Source of the DNA: Arthrobacter sp. JZ12 | GTDB lineage: Bacteria; Actinomycetota; Actinomycetes; Actinomycetales; Micrococcaceae | Assembly (NCBI RefSeq): GCF_035189165.1 | Contig: NZ_CP045246.1 | Span: 372,001-436,000 of the forward strand | Reading direction: 5' to 3' | DNA length: 64,000 nucleotides | Part shown: positions 34,107 through 41,692 of the stretch, one piece after another | How the letters are laid out: each line of letters begins with the position of its first letter | Numbering within the stretch: the stretch's first letter is position 1 | The notes under the pieces: generated by a model | Told to the model about the DNA's origin: nothing | Seen by the model: only the letters and a program-made list of their open reading frames with translations | The model's database searches: none | Translations under genes and position numbers: made by a program

Positions 34107-34459
34107 ACGTCGAGGTAGCGTCTCTACTTGCTCAGGTCATACCTGTATTTGTGGTTCTCATCAATGTGGAAGCCGCCTTCGTCGATCTCTCGTCGATGAG
34201 GTTATGGTTGCGACGGGTCATCGTCCTCGTCAGATGGGTTCTAACGGGATTTGGGCTCACGGCTGTGGTTGTTTGTGTTCACCGCGTGTATCGGGGCGAT
34301 CGTAATCATGTCTCGGGACTTATTGAGTTCAACGAAGTCGCAGCCATGTACGCCTTCCTTGGACTTGTGATTTTCTCCTTTCTGATGTTGTTCGCCGTTC
34401 ATTCCCGCGAAGCCAAGAAGCTTAGCCGTGGCGCTGAAAAATTTGGGTCATTGGAGTAA
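34103..34459 (+). CDS. three-helix membrane protein of the element
   Basis: 118-residue protein with three predicted membrane helices: about 5-27 (VASLLAQVIPVFVVLINVEA), 38-60 (VIVLVRWVLTGFGLTAVVVCV in part) and 81-100 (AAMYAFLGLVIFSFLMLFA). A short charged loop (HRVYRGDRNH) separates helices 2 and 3, and the C-terminus is basic (EAKKLSRGAEKF). The start overlaps the stop of the DUF4145 gene, so translation is coupled and the two products likely act together. I recognise no family. Membrane proteins paired with a soluble sensor are common in abortive-infection systems, but no such role is shown here. Confidence 0.78.
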   Translation: MNVEVASLLAQVIPVFVVLINVEAAFVDLSSMRLWLRRVIVLVRWVLTGFGLTAVVVCVHRVYRGDRNHVSGLIEFNEVAAMYAFLGLVIFSFLMLFAVHSREAKKLSRGAEKFGSLE

Positions 34460-34515
34460 GGCGACTTGCTTAAGGGCTAGCGCCCCCGACTGGTGCAAAC
34501 GCGTGGGTAAGTCGT

Positions 34516-34540
34516 AGAAGGTGGCTCAAGCTCACCTTCT
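34516..34540. terminator. possible hairpin between convergent element genes
   Basis: 8-bp stem AGAAGGTG / CACCTTCT with a 9-nt loop between the membrane protein gene and the integrase gene. It lacks a U-tract on either strand, so function is doubtful. Confidence 0.3.
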
Positions 34541-34570
34541 CGCCTCAACTGTGGATCTTGCTCGGGTCTC

Positions 34571-35545
34571 TCAAGCCCACCCGTTAAGTGTGATGGTGTC
34601 ATTCAGGCGGCTCGCGCTATCGTGCAGGTCGTCATCAAAAAGCCCAGCGTAGGTGTCGAGCGTCATGGTTGCGGAGGCATGGCCAGCTATTCGTTGAACG
34701 ACCTTCACGTTGGCACCAGCACTGATGGCTAGACTCACCGCAGTGTGGCGCAGGTCGTGGAAAGTTGGACGGGGGAAGGTGGGATCAGCTTCGGTTACGG
34801 TAGCGATGGCACGGGCGTAGTGCCGTCGAGTCCAAGTGTTATTCCGCATCACCGAGCCTTGCGGACTGCTGAACAGTCGCTGGCCGGGGGAGCGGGTGGA
34901 AACCAGTTCTGCAACTCGATCGGCGAGTATCCGAGGAACGGGAACCACTCGCTTCTCCCCACCTTTCGTGGGTCCAAGAAGTAGCTTTCCTCCAACCTCT
35001 ACATATGCCTTCGTGATAGCGATGGAAGGACGATCTCCTATTCGCACGTCTTCGGCAACGAGCGCAGTGATCTCACCCCATCGAAGCCCGCATGTTCCAG
35101 CGAGCATTATGAACAAGGAATGCTTACCGGATGCGAGGGCGAGCGATACCAACTGCGGCATGGTTAGGTAGACATGCTCTCGCAATTTTTGCTTTCCCGG
35201 TACGTAATCGGTACTGCCAGTCGGATCCTTGGTGGGATTGGTTGGCAGCAGTCTGCGCTTCACGGCGAAACCCATTAGTCGCCCGAATAACAGTGCGACC
35301 TCGCGGCGCGTCGTGACGCCGGCTGCTCGACCGTCTCGCCCTTTAAGCTGAGAGATCCAGGACGCGGTGTCGTCATAGGACACGTTGGTGAGAACCGTCG
35401 CTCCCCAGCGGGGACGCACATAATTGCGGTAGAAGCGCGCGTAGTTGTCCACCGTCTTGGGGCTTGCGGCCTTGCGACCGGTAGCACCGCTGGTGCGCGA
35501 TCGTGGTGGCGTTGCTTGAGGTGACGAAAAAGTGACGGCCTTCAA
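34571..35545 (-). CDS. tyrosine recombinase/integrase, N-terminally short
   Basis: 324 residues from the only plausible start between the attachment core and the core-binding domain (a TTG); the next in-frame candidate is the GTG at 35452. The core-binding domain begins SPKTVDNYARFYRNYVRP. The catalytic domain holds all key residues: Arg in GLRWGEI, Lys in TKGGEKRVV, HDLRH, His in AGHAS and the Tyr nucleophile in LDTYAG. The N-terminal arm-binding domain usual in such integrases is not recognisable. The frame is open to 35761 through the tRNA, which is an artefact of reading tRNA sequence. It is transcribed in the same direction as the tRNA. Confidence 0.85.
   Translation of the reverse strand: MKAVTFSSPQATPPRSRTSGATGRKAASPKTVDNYARFYRNYVRPRWGATVLTNVSYDDTASWISQLKGRDGRAAGVTTRREVALLFGRLMGFAVKRRLLPTNPTKDPTGSTDYVPGKQKLREHVYLTMPQLVSLALASGKHSLFIMLAGTCGLRWGEITALVAEDVRIGDRPSIAITKAYVEVGGKLLLGPTKGGEKRVVPVPRILADRVAELVSTRSPGQRLFSSPQGSVMRNNTWTRRHYARAIATVTEADPTFPRPTFHDLRHTAVSLAISAGANVKVVQRIAGHASATMTLDTYAGLFDDDLHDSASRLNDTITLNGWA
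35521..35536 (+). repeat. right arm-type repeat GTGACGAAAAAGTGAC
   Basis: Identical to 33274-33289 in the same orientation, 106 nt inside the right core. It lies at the 5' edge of the integrase reading frame. Confidence 0.6.
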
Positions 35546-35642
35546 GGGAAAGAGGGGGAGTATGAGATACCCGAACGGCGGGCCTGCATGATGGGCGATA
35601 TGAAAAACCCCCGGTAACTCAACGGTTCCGAGGGGCTTCGCG

Positions 35643-35689
35643 GAGCCTCCTGCCAGAATCGAACTGGCGACCTTCTCATTACGAGTGAG
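35643..35689 (+). repeat. right attachment repeat within tRNA-Thr
   Basis: 47 nt identical to 33187-33233, here forming the 3' part of the intact tRNA-Thr. Integration therefore regenerated a complete tRNA on this side. Confidence 0.95.
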
Positions 35690-35716
35690 ACGCTCTACCG
35701 ACTGAGCTAAGGAGGC
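35644..35716 (-). tRNA. tRNA-Thr(CGU)
   Basis: 73-nt cloverleaf. Acceptor strands GCCTCCT / AGGAGGC pair fully, the anticodon loop CTCGTAA gives CGU, and the T-arm is GCCAGTTCGATTCTGGC. CCA is not encoded. It is the integration target of the 2.5-kb element; its original 3' flank is now at about 33186. Confidence 0.97.
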
Positions 35717-35794
35717 TGGTTGCGGGTGATTCCCGTGATCGGGCCTCATTCCACAAGGCACAACTGTATAAGAGCCTGAGCTCAGCGGTCAAAA

Positions 35795-37336
35795 TCAGCA
35801 GCGCGCGCCGTCGTCGGGCATTGTGCCCTCCACCAGGAAGCCATCCACGATGTTGTCGATGCAGGAGCCGGCGCGGCCATAGGCCGTGTGGCCTTCTCCC
35901 TCCCAGGTGACGTGGACGGCCGATTCGAGCTGCTCAGCCAGGGCCACCGACCATTCGTAAGGAGTAGCCGGGTCGCCGGTTGTTCCGATCACGAGGATGG
36001 GCGGCGCGCCCGGAGCGCTCACGGGTGCAGGCTCATGGACCGGCTTATGCGGCCAGTTCTCGCAGGACACTGCTCCGTAGCTCAGGTACTCGCCGAACAC
36101 CGGGGACAGCTTCTCCAGCTCTGCCGCCTGTTGGTCCATCTCCGCGGGTTCCGCGGACATCGGGTAGTCCAGGCAGTTGATGGCGGTGAAGGCTGCCGAT
36201 GAGTTGTTGGAGTAGGTTCCGTCCTGCTCGCGTCCGGCGCTGAGATCAGCGATCCGGAGAATGTCGCTTGGATCGCCCTGCAGCACCCGGGTAAGTGCGC
36301 CGGTGAGCGCAGGCCAGCTCTTGCTCTCGTACAGCGGATACACGAATCCCTGGAATAGCGTGCCTACCGTCACGAGCCGGCCGTCATTGGCGGTCATGGG
36401 GCTCTCTTCCACCGACTCGAACAGTTCGTCGACGACGGCGACGCCCTCCTCCACGTCTCCCGGCAGGGGACACTCGCTGCTTGTCTGGCAGTCGGCGACG
36501 TAGCTGCGCAGCGCCGCATCGAAGCCGCGCACCTGGCCTTCCGTGATCTCCGCGGCGCTGAGGGACGGATCCATTGCGCCGTCGAGCACGAAGCGTCCCA
36601 CCTTCTCGGGGAAGAGGCCGGCATACGTTGCTCCCAGCATGGTTCCGTAGGAGAAGCCCATGTAGTTCAGCTTCTCGTCACCCACCAGTGCGCGGAGGAT
36701 ATCGAGGTCTTTCGTTGCGCTGACGGTGTCCACGTAGGCGAGCACTTCGCCGGTCCGCTCAGCGCACAGCTGGGCGAACTCCGCGGAATCCGCCTCGAGG
36801 ATTTCGAGCGCTTCAGCGTCCGTGGCGTCCGGCGGGAACGTTTCTTCGCGCGCCTTGTCGCGCTCCTCATCCGTCAGGCACTCCACGGGCGCCGATCGCT
36901 GCACCCCCCGGGGATCGAAGCCGACCAGATCGTAGGACTGACGGAGCAGGCCGCTGAACTTCTGGGATCCCAACTGGACCAGGTCGTAGCCCGACACGCC
37001 GGGGCCGCCGGGATTCACCAGCAGGGAACCCTGAGCGTCACCCGAGGACTCCAACCGGACGGCGGCAATCTCGATCGACTCCCGGCCCGGGTCGTTGTAA
37101 TCCAGCGGCACCTCAACGTTGGCGCAGGTGAAGCCGTCCTCGCATTCCTCCCAGGTGACTTCCTGCTCGTAGAACTCGCGGAGGTTCTGAGGCACTTCAC
37201 CGATAGCCTCAGGTGGAGCGGTAGCCGTGCCGGTGTCCGCTCCGCCCGGCACGCAGCCGGACAGCAGCAAACCGACGACGGCGGCGGCGACCACCCCGCG
37301 CGGGGCGCGGAGGCGTCCGGGGGAAGATGCAGTCAC
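35795..37336 (-). CDS. secreted alpha/beta-hydrolase lipoprotein, tripeptidyl aminopeptidase-like
   Basis: 513-residue exported hydrolase of the TAP-like family, likely releasing N-terminal peptides outside the membrane. The N-terminus carries a lipoprotein signal with lipobox LLSGC. The nucleophile Ser is in YMGFSYGTMLGA, the oxyanion region in NPGGPGVSGYD, and the C-terminal TAP-like domain supplies Asp (GTTGDPATP) and His (EGEGHTAYG). Its start overlaps the holB stop by 4 nt, so it is the third gene of tmk-holB-TAP. The pairing with replication genes is conserved in related actinobacteria to my knowledge but functionally unexplained. Confidence 0.9.
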   Translation of the reverse strand: MTASSPGRLRAPRGVVAAAVVGLLLSGCVPGGADTGTATAPPEAIGEVPQNLREFYEQEVTWEECEDGFTCANVEVPLDYNDPGRESIEIAAVRLESSGDAQGSLLVNPGGPGVSGYDLVQLGSQKFSGLLRQSYDLVGFDPRGVQRSAPVECLTDEERDKAREETFPPDATDAEALEILEADSAEFAQLCAERTGEVLAYVDTVSATKDLDILRALVGDEKLNYMGFSYGTMLGATYAGLFPEKVGRFVLDGAMDPSLSAAEITEGQVRGFDAALRSYVADCQTSSECPLPGDVEEGVAVVDELFESVEESPMTANDGRLVTVGTLFQGFVYPLYESKSWPALTGALTRVLQGDPSDILRIADLSAGREQDGTYSNNSSAAFTAINCLDYPMSAEPAEMDQQAAELEKLSPVFGEYLSYGAVSCENWPHKPVHEPAPVSAPGAPPILVIGTTGDPATPYEWSVALAEQLESAVHVTWEGEGHTAYGRAGSCIDNIVDGFLVEGTMPDDGARC

Positions 37337-38496
37337 GAAGAGTAGTCCTTTTCGGGCAGCAGGCTCACGGCCATCGCTTCAATGGCCAGCAAAGGGGCAA
37401 CATTGGATCCAACGATCCGCGTGCGCACTTTGTTGATGGCTTCAATACGGTCCAGTGTCTGCTCGGGAGTGCCGTGCTCTGCGTACCGCTCGAGTTCAGG
37501 CCGCAGCGGTTCATTGACCAGATGCCCCGAGGCGCCGAGCTGCAGCATGAGCACGTCCCGGTAGAACGAAGTGAGATCGGTGAGCGCACGATCGAAGTAG
37601 TCGTTCTTCGACCTCTTGGCCCGACGGCTCTGCTCTTCTTCGAGTCTTTTCACCTGGGCGCGGATGGCCGGCGGGAGGGTGCCGGACTCGGGCGCGCCGA
37701 GGGAGACCAGCAGGGCGGCCTTCTCTTCGGCGTCGCGCTGTTCGAAGGAACTCTGCGCTTCCGCTTCTGCGAGCTTCACAAGGTCTGCTGCAGCGCGCAT
37801 CGCTCCGGCAACGTTGCGAAGATTGAGAGGCAGTCGAACAATCTGGTTCCTGCGCTCCCTGGCCTCCTGATCGGTGGCAAGGCGCTTCGCCACGCCGATG
37901 TGGCTCTGGGCAGCGCGCGCGGCGGCCTCGGCGACAATCGGATCGATTCCGTCGCGTTGCACGAGCAGGTCCGTGACGGCCTCGACCGGGGGAAGGCGAA
38001 GGCTGACGGAGCGGCACCGCGAGCGGATAGTCACCAACACGTCCCCAGGGCTTGGCGCACAGAGCAGCCAGACGGTGCGCGGCGGCGGCTCCTCGATCGC
38101 CTTGAGCAGCACGTTGGTGCTGCGCTCCTGCATCCGGTCGGCGTCCTCGACGATGATGACGCGCCAGCGGCCGGTCGCAGGTTTGTCCTGTGCCTTCCGC
38201 ACCAGCTCCCGAGCCTCGTCAATGCTGATCGTGACTTTCTCGGTTGTCACATTGGTGATGTCCGCATGCGACCCGGCCAGCGCCGTCGTACAGGACTTGC
38301 ACGTCCCGCAGCCGCGTTCGGCTCGGTCCTCGCGGTCGCACAGCAGAGCGGCGGCGAAGGCGCGCGCCGCGTTGGAGCGCCCGGACCCCGGCGGTCCGGT
38401 GAAGAGCCAGGCGTGGCTCGGCTGTTCGGCTGTGGCGGCGCGGCGCAGCTGTTCAACCGCCGCCGCCTGGCCGGTAAGGAAAGTCCAGACGCTCAT
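37333..38496 (-). CDS. holB: DNA polymerase III subunit delta'
   Basis: Clamp-loader subunit of 387 residues. The AAA+ Walker A region is FTGPPGSGRSNAARA (Arg in place of the catalytic Lys, as usual for delta'). Zinc-module cysteines are CGTCKSC with an earlier Cys. VIIVEDADRM marks Walker B, and RSRCRS is the SRC-type sensor. Its stop overlaps the lipoprotein start, and its start overlaps the tmk stop (both 4 nt), indicating translational coupling. A C-terminal region of about 170 residues is specific to actinobacterial homologues. Confidence 0.95.
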   Translation of the reverse strand: MSVWTFLTGQAAAVEQLRRAATAEQPSHAWLFTGPPGSGRSNAARAFAAALLCDREDRAERGCGTCKSCTTALAGSHADITNVTTEKVTISIDEARELVRKAQDKPATGRWRVIIVEDADRMQERSTNVLLKAIEEPPPRTVWLLCAPSPGDVLVTIRSRCRSVSLRLPPVEAVTDLLVQRDGIDPIVAEAAARAAQSHIGVAKRLATDQEARERRNQIVRLPLNLRNVAGAMRAAADLVKLAEAEAQSSFEQRDAEEKAALLVSLGAPESGTLPPAIRAQVKRLEEEQSRRAKRSKNDYFDRALTDLTSFYRDVLMLQLGASGHLVNEPLRPELERYAEHGTPEQTLDRIEAINKVRTRIVGSNVAPLLAIEAMAVSLLPEKDYSS

Positions 38497-39137
38497 GCCA
38501 GGCGTTCCTTCACCGCACCCGCGATCGCTGCAGCCAGAAGGTCCACGGGTTCGGATGCATCGAGCACCAGGTACTGGGAAGGATCCGACGCCGCGCGCTC
38601 CCGGAACGCCGCGCGGATTTGCTCATGGAAGGAGTCGGGCTCGGATTCCATCCGGTCCTCCGCCTCGGCTGTGGAGGTCCTGCGGCCGCGGCCCTCGAAG
38701 GGATCCACGTCCAGCAGCACGGTCAGATCCGGCCGGAGCCCCTCGACTGCCCAAAGATTGATGTCCAGAACACTGGCCGCACCGAGGCCACGCCCTACGC
38801 CCTGGTAGGCCACAGAGGAATCGATGTAGCGGTCGCAGATGACGACGTCGCCACGCTCCAGCGCGGGCAGGATCACCTGATGGACGTGGGCAGCGCGCGA
38901 GGCCGCGAAGATCAGGGCCTCAGTTCGCGCATCGATGTGTCCGTGTCCGTGCTCCAGCACCAGCGAGCGCAGCTTCTCGCCGATCTCGGTGCCGCCGGGC
39001 TCACGGGTGCGTACCACCGTGTGGCCCTGGGACTCAAGCTCCCTTGCCAGCCGCCCCGCCTGCGTTGACTTGCCGGCGCTGTCTCCACCCTCAAAGGCAA
39101 TGAAGAACCCTGGGGACTGGCGGGGAGTGTTGGTCAC
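38493..39137 (-). CDS. tmk: thymidylate kinase
   Basis: Phosphorylates dTMP to dTDP; 214 residues. P-loop FEGGDSAGKSTQ, the DR(Y/H) motif CDRYIDSSVAYQG, and the substrate segment TREPGGTEIGEKLR are all present. The lid region, RGRRTSTAEAEDRME, has few arginines compared with E. coli-type enzymes. The GTG start is 6 nt after a TAGGCT hexamer. It is the first gene of the operon with holB, a common bacterial arrangement. Confidence 0.96.
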   Translation of the reverse strand: MTNTPRQSPGFFIAFEGGDSAGKSTQAGRLARELESQGHTVVRTREPGGTEIGEKLRSLVLEHGHGHIDARTEALIFAASRAAHVHQVILPALERGDVVICDRYIDSSVAYQGVGRGLGAASVLDINLWAVEGLRPDLTVLLDVDPFEGRGRRTSTAEAEDRMESEPDSFHEQIRAAFRERAASDPSQYLVLDASEPVDLLAAAIAGAVKERLA

Positions 39138-39143
39138 TGGATC

Positions 39144-39149
39144 AGCCTA
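39144..39149 (-). promoter_or_regulatory. -10 element of the tmk operon (leaderless)
   Basis: TAGGCT on the minus strand followed by 6 nt (GATCCA) and GTG. Confidence 0.5.
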
Positions 39150-39266
39150 CCGACTCCCGCTGACACTCCGCTCCGGGGCTTACCCGATGTGGACGGCTCA
39201 GTGGACAGTGCGGCGGACGGCAGGGGACAGTGCAGTCACGGTTCTGATTCCGGGATGCACGCGCCG

Positions 39267-39272
39267 TACCCT
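39267..39272 (+). promoter_or_regulatory. -10 element of the trans-sulfuration enzyme gene (leaderless)
   Basis: TACCCT followed by 6 nt (AATTCC) and ATG. Confidence 0.45.
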
Positions 39273-39278
39273 AATTCC

Positions 39279-40433
39279 ATGACCGACCTGAGCGGACACT
39301 CCGCCCACCTTGCCCCCGACACGCTGACCGTGGCCGCCGGCCGCCCGCCTCGGGAGCACGATTCTCCGGTCAATGCACCGATCGTCCTCTCCTCCACCTT
39401 CCATGAGACGGTGGCCCCCACGAGTGCCGACCGCATCTACGCCCGGATGTCCAACCCCACCTGGGACCCCTTCGAGGAGGCGCTCGGCCAGCTCGAGGGC
39501 GCATCCCTGCCGGCGCTGGCTTTCGCCTCCGGACTGGGGGCAGCAGCGGCCGCACTGTCGCTCGTGCCCACGGGCGGCGTCGTCGTTATCCCACGCCACG
39601 CCTACGGTGGGTCCGTCTCGCTCGCGCTCGCAGAGGAAGCCCGCGGACGGTTCTCGGTTCGGCAAGTGGACATCGCGGACACCGCTCAGGTGCTTGCGCA
39701 GCTCAATGGCGCCAGCATGCTCTGGCTCGAAAGCCCCACCAATCCCATGCTCGAGGTGGCCGAGACGGCCGTCCTCGCCGACGCGGCGCACGCCGCCGGA
39801 GCCGTCGTCGTCGTCGACAACACCTTCAACACCCCGCTGGTGTGCCGGCCGCTAGACTACGGTGCCGACGTCGTACTCCACTCGGTGACCAAATACCTGG
39901 CCGGCCATTCCGACGTCGTTCTTGGCGCGCTGGTAACCTCCGACGCCGAGCTGCGCACAAAGCTCACCACCCACCGCACCCTGCATGGAGCGATCGCCGG
40001 GCCGTTCGAGGTCTGGCTGGCGCTGCGCGGCCTGCGCACCCTAGCCCTGCGGATGGAGCGCAGCCAGTCCAACGCCCTGGAGCTCGCACGCCGCCTGCAG
40101 GCACACCCTGCAGTGGAGCTCGTGCGCTATCCGGGCCTCCCCGAGGATCCCGGACATGAGCGGGCCACAGCCCAGCTCAAGGGATATGGCGGAATTATCA
40201 GCATCGAGACCGCCGGTGGGCGGGAAGCTGCCGACGCGCTCGTTGCGGCCGTCCGGATCTGGCTGCCGGCCACCTCGCTGGGAGGGGTTGAGTCACTCAT
40301 TGAACGACGACGGCGCCAGCCCGGCGAGCCGCTCACAGTCCCGGAGGCGCTCGTCCGCCTTTCTGTCGGAATCGAGAATGTCGAGGATCTGTGGGCAGAC
40401 CTCGACCAGGCACTCACGTCAGTGGGCCGCTAG
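39279..40433 (+). CDS. PLP-dependent trans-sulfuration enzyme
   Basis: 384-residue Cys/Met metabolism enzyme resembling cystathionine gamma-synthase or gamma-lyase. The PLP lysine is in HSVTKYLAGHSDVV, the phosphate-binding region in ASGLGAAAAALS, and the aspartate facing the ring in VVDNTFNTPL. The C-terminus SLGGVESLIERR and VRLSVGIENVEDL is typical. The ATG is preferred over an upstream in-frame ATG because it follows a -10 hexamer by 6 nt. Synthase versus lyase cannot be resolved from these motifs. Confidence 0.9.
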   Translation: MTDLSGHSAHLAPDTLTVAAGRPPREHDSPVNAPIVLSSTFHETVAPTSADRIYARMSNPTWDPFEEALGQLEGASLPALAFASGLGAAAAALSLVPTGGVVVIPRHAYGGSVSLALAEEARGRFSVRQVDIADTAQVLAQLNGASMLWLESPTNPMLEVAETAVLADAAHAAGAVVVVDNTFNTPLVCRPLDYGADVVLHSVTKYLAGHSDVVLGALVTSDAELRTKLTTHRTLHGAIAGPFEVWLALRGLRTLALRMERSQSNALELARRLQAHPAVELVRYPGLPEDPGHERATAQLKGYGGIISIETAGGREAADALVAAVRIWLPATSLGGVESLIERRRRQPGEPLTVPEALVRLSVGIENVEDLWADLDQALTSVGR

Positions 40434-40437
40434 CCGT

Positions 40438-40443
40438 TAGGCT
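40438..40443 (+). promoter_or_regulatory. -10 element of the DUF2516 gene (leaderless)
   Basis: TAGGCT followed by 6 nt (TGAGCA) and GTG. It overlaps the last bases after the upstream gene's stop. Confidence 0.5.
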
Positions 40444-40449
40444 TGAGCA

Positions 40450-40773
40450 GTGGAGATTGTGCTGTTCACCGAGTTCTGGCTGTACAAGGGTCTTGCCCTG
40501 CTCGCGCTGGGCATTGAACTGTGGGCGCTTTCAGACTGCGCCCGGCGCAATCCTGCGTCCTTCGAAGCAACGTTTAAGCGCACCAAGGGTTTCTGGCTGG
40601 GCATGACCGGCGGTGCGGCTGCCGTCGGTGCGCTGACTGCCTGGGCTGGCGGCGTGGGCCTGTTCGGCCTCCTACAGCTCGCAGCCATCATCGCGGCCTC
40701 GGTGTATCTCGCCGACGTCAAGCCTGCCGTCAGTGAAGTTCAGGGGAGCGGCGGCCCCTACGGCCCCTGGTGA
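40450..40773 (+). CDS. DUF2516 family membrane protein
   Basis: 107-residue small membrane protein with a first helix at about 8-28 (EFWLYKGLALLALGIELWAL) and two more around 50-85. The segment ELWALSDCARRNPASF and the FKRTKGFWLG block match the actinobacterial DUF2516 family. No function is known. The GTG start has a TAGGCT hexamer 6 nt before it. Genes on either side are not obviously related. Confidence 0.85.
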   Translation: MEIVLFTEFWLYKGLALLALGIELWALSDCARRNPASFEATFKRTKGFWLGMTGGAAAVGALTAWAGGVGLFGLLQLAAIIAASVYLADVKPAVSEVQGSGGPYGPW

Positions 40774-40797
40774 TTCCCTGGCCCGGCGCGGTGATCG

Positions 40798-41595
40798 CTA
40801 GCCCGGCGCTACGGCCGGCCAGGCGACGGTAATCTCGCCCAGGCGCCACCGCGACGGTCCGTCAAGGATTGGCCAGCCCGCCGCAACCATCGCCGCACAC
40901 ATCCCCAGCCAGCGCTGGCGGTTCCCGAAGGATCCCAACGGCGCGGCGTCGAGCCAGCACCGGTCGAGGCTCTGCAGGTAGTCGAACACACGCTCACCCG
41001 GCACGTTGCGGTGGATCAGCGCTTTCGGCAGGCGCTCAGCCACATCCGAGGGAAGGTCGAACGCCCCGAATCGCAGCGAGATACTCAAAGACAGCGGGCC
41101 GTCGGCATCGATCGCTGCCCAGGTTGCCCGCCGGCCTATCTCGTCGCAGGTGCCGTCGATGAAAAGTCCGTCCGGAGCCAGACGACTGCGCACCCGGTCC
41201 CAGTGGGCCTGGTACTCGTCCTCGCCGTACTGGCGCAGGACATTGAACGCACGCACGACGACGGGGCGCCGCCCCTCAAGCGGCAACTCGAACCCGCCCT
41301 GGACAAACCGCAGCCTCGGGCGCTCGAGCGGGCGAGCGGCGCTGACGCGGGCGGGGTCGATCTCGACGCCCACCACCTCGACGTCGCCGCGAACCTTCCG
41401 CAGGCGGGTGAACAGCTCGACGGCGGTCACCGGCATCGCGCCGTAACCCAGGTCCACCACGAGAGGGTCGGAAGCGGATCGGATGCGCCACCGTTGCGGC
41501 CCAACTAGCCAACGGTCCATCCGCCGGAGCCTGTTGGGGTTGGTGGTACCGCGGGTGATTGCTCCCACCGGCTTCGCGGTTCTTCCTCCAGGCAC
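40798..41595 (-). CDS. class I SAM-dependent methyltransferase
   Basis: 265-residue predicted methyltransferase. The SAM-binding motif is [17 protein letters not shown], followed by the acidic [12 protein letters not shown] later [15 protein letters not shown] segment is typical of this uncharacterised actinobacterial group. The frame is open to 41694, but that ATG overlaps the gpmA ATG head-on. The GTG at 41595 lies 6 nt after CAGACT, exactly mirroring the gpmA promoter, so I use it. Substrate unknown. Confidence 0.8.
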   Translation of the reverse strand: MPGGRTAKPVGAITRGTTNPNRLRRMDRWLVGPQRWRIRSASDPLVVDLGYGAMPVTAVELFTRLRKVRGDVEVVGVEIDPARVSAARPLERPRLRFVQGGFELPLEGRRPVVVRAFNVLRQYGEDEYQAHWDRVRSRLAPDGLFIDGTCDEIGRRATWAAIDADGPLSLSISLRFGAFDLPSDVAERLPKALIHRNVPGERVFDYLQSLDRCWLDAAPLGSFGNRQRWLGMCAAMVAAGWPILDGPSRWRLGEITVAWPAVAPG

Positions 41596-41601
41596 TGTTT
41601 C

Positions 41602-41686
41602 AGTCTGCCGTATGCCGCCTGCCGCGGGTAACGAAGCGTCCCAATCTCCAACACGTGTGCCCCGGGACGTTCGGATACGGCAGACT
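41602..41686. promoter_or_regulatory. divergent leaderless promoter pair with 12-bp inverted repeat
   Basis: ATACGGCAGACT occurs before gpmA (41675-41686) and, inverted, before the methyltransferase (41602-41613). In both cases CAGACT is followed by 6 nt and the start codon, so it can serve as the -10 element of each gene. The two arms could also be bound by one regulator. Confidence 0.55.
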
Positions 41687-41692
41687 AAAGCC

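Larger units (their letters stand above)
33187..35689. mobile_element. compact integrative element in tRNA-Thr(CGU)
   Basis: About 2.5 kb bounded by perfect 47-bp direct repeats that equal the 3' part of tRNA-Thr. Inside lie one tyrosine recombinase gene (minus strand, next to the intact tRNA) and two overlapping plus-strand genes, a DUF4145-type protein and a three-helix membrane protein. A 16-bp repeat near each end resembles recombinase arm sites. No replication, relaxase or phage structural gene is present, so mobility would depend on the recombinase or helpers. The interior is visibly more A/T-rich than its surroundings. Confidence 0.88.

Noticed and set aside
35546-35761. N-terminal 72 codons of the open integrase frame
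   Set aside because: They translate tRNA-Thr itself and its flank (QSVERLTRNEKVASSILAG is the familiar tRNA read-through peptide), so they are not part of the protein.
37327-38808. 493-codon plus-strand frame
   Set aside because: Antisense to holB and tmk, which have clear motifs.
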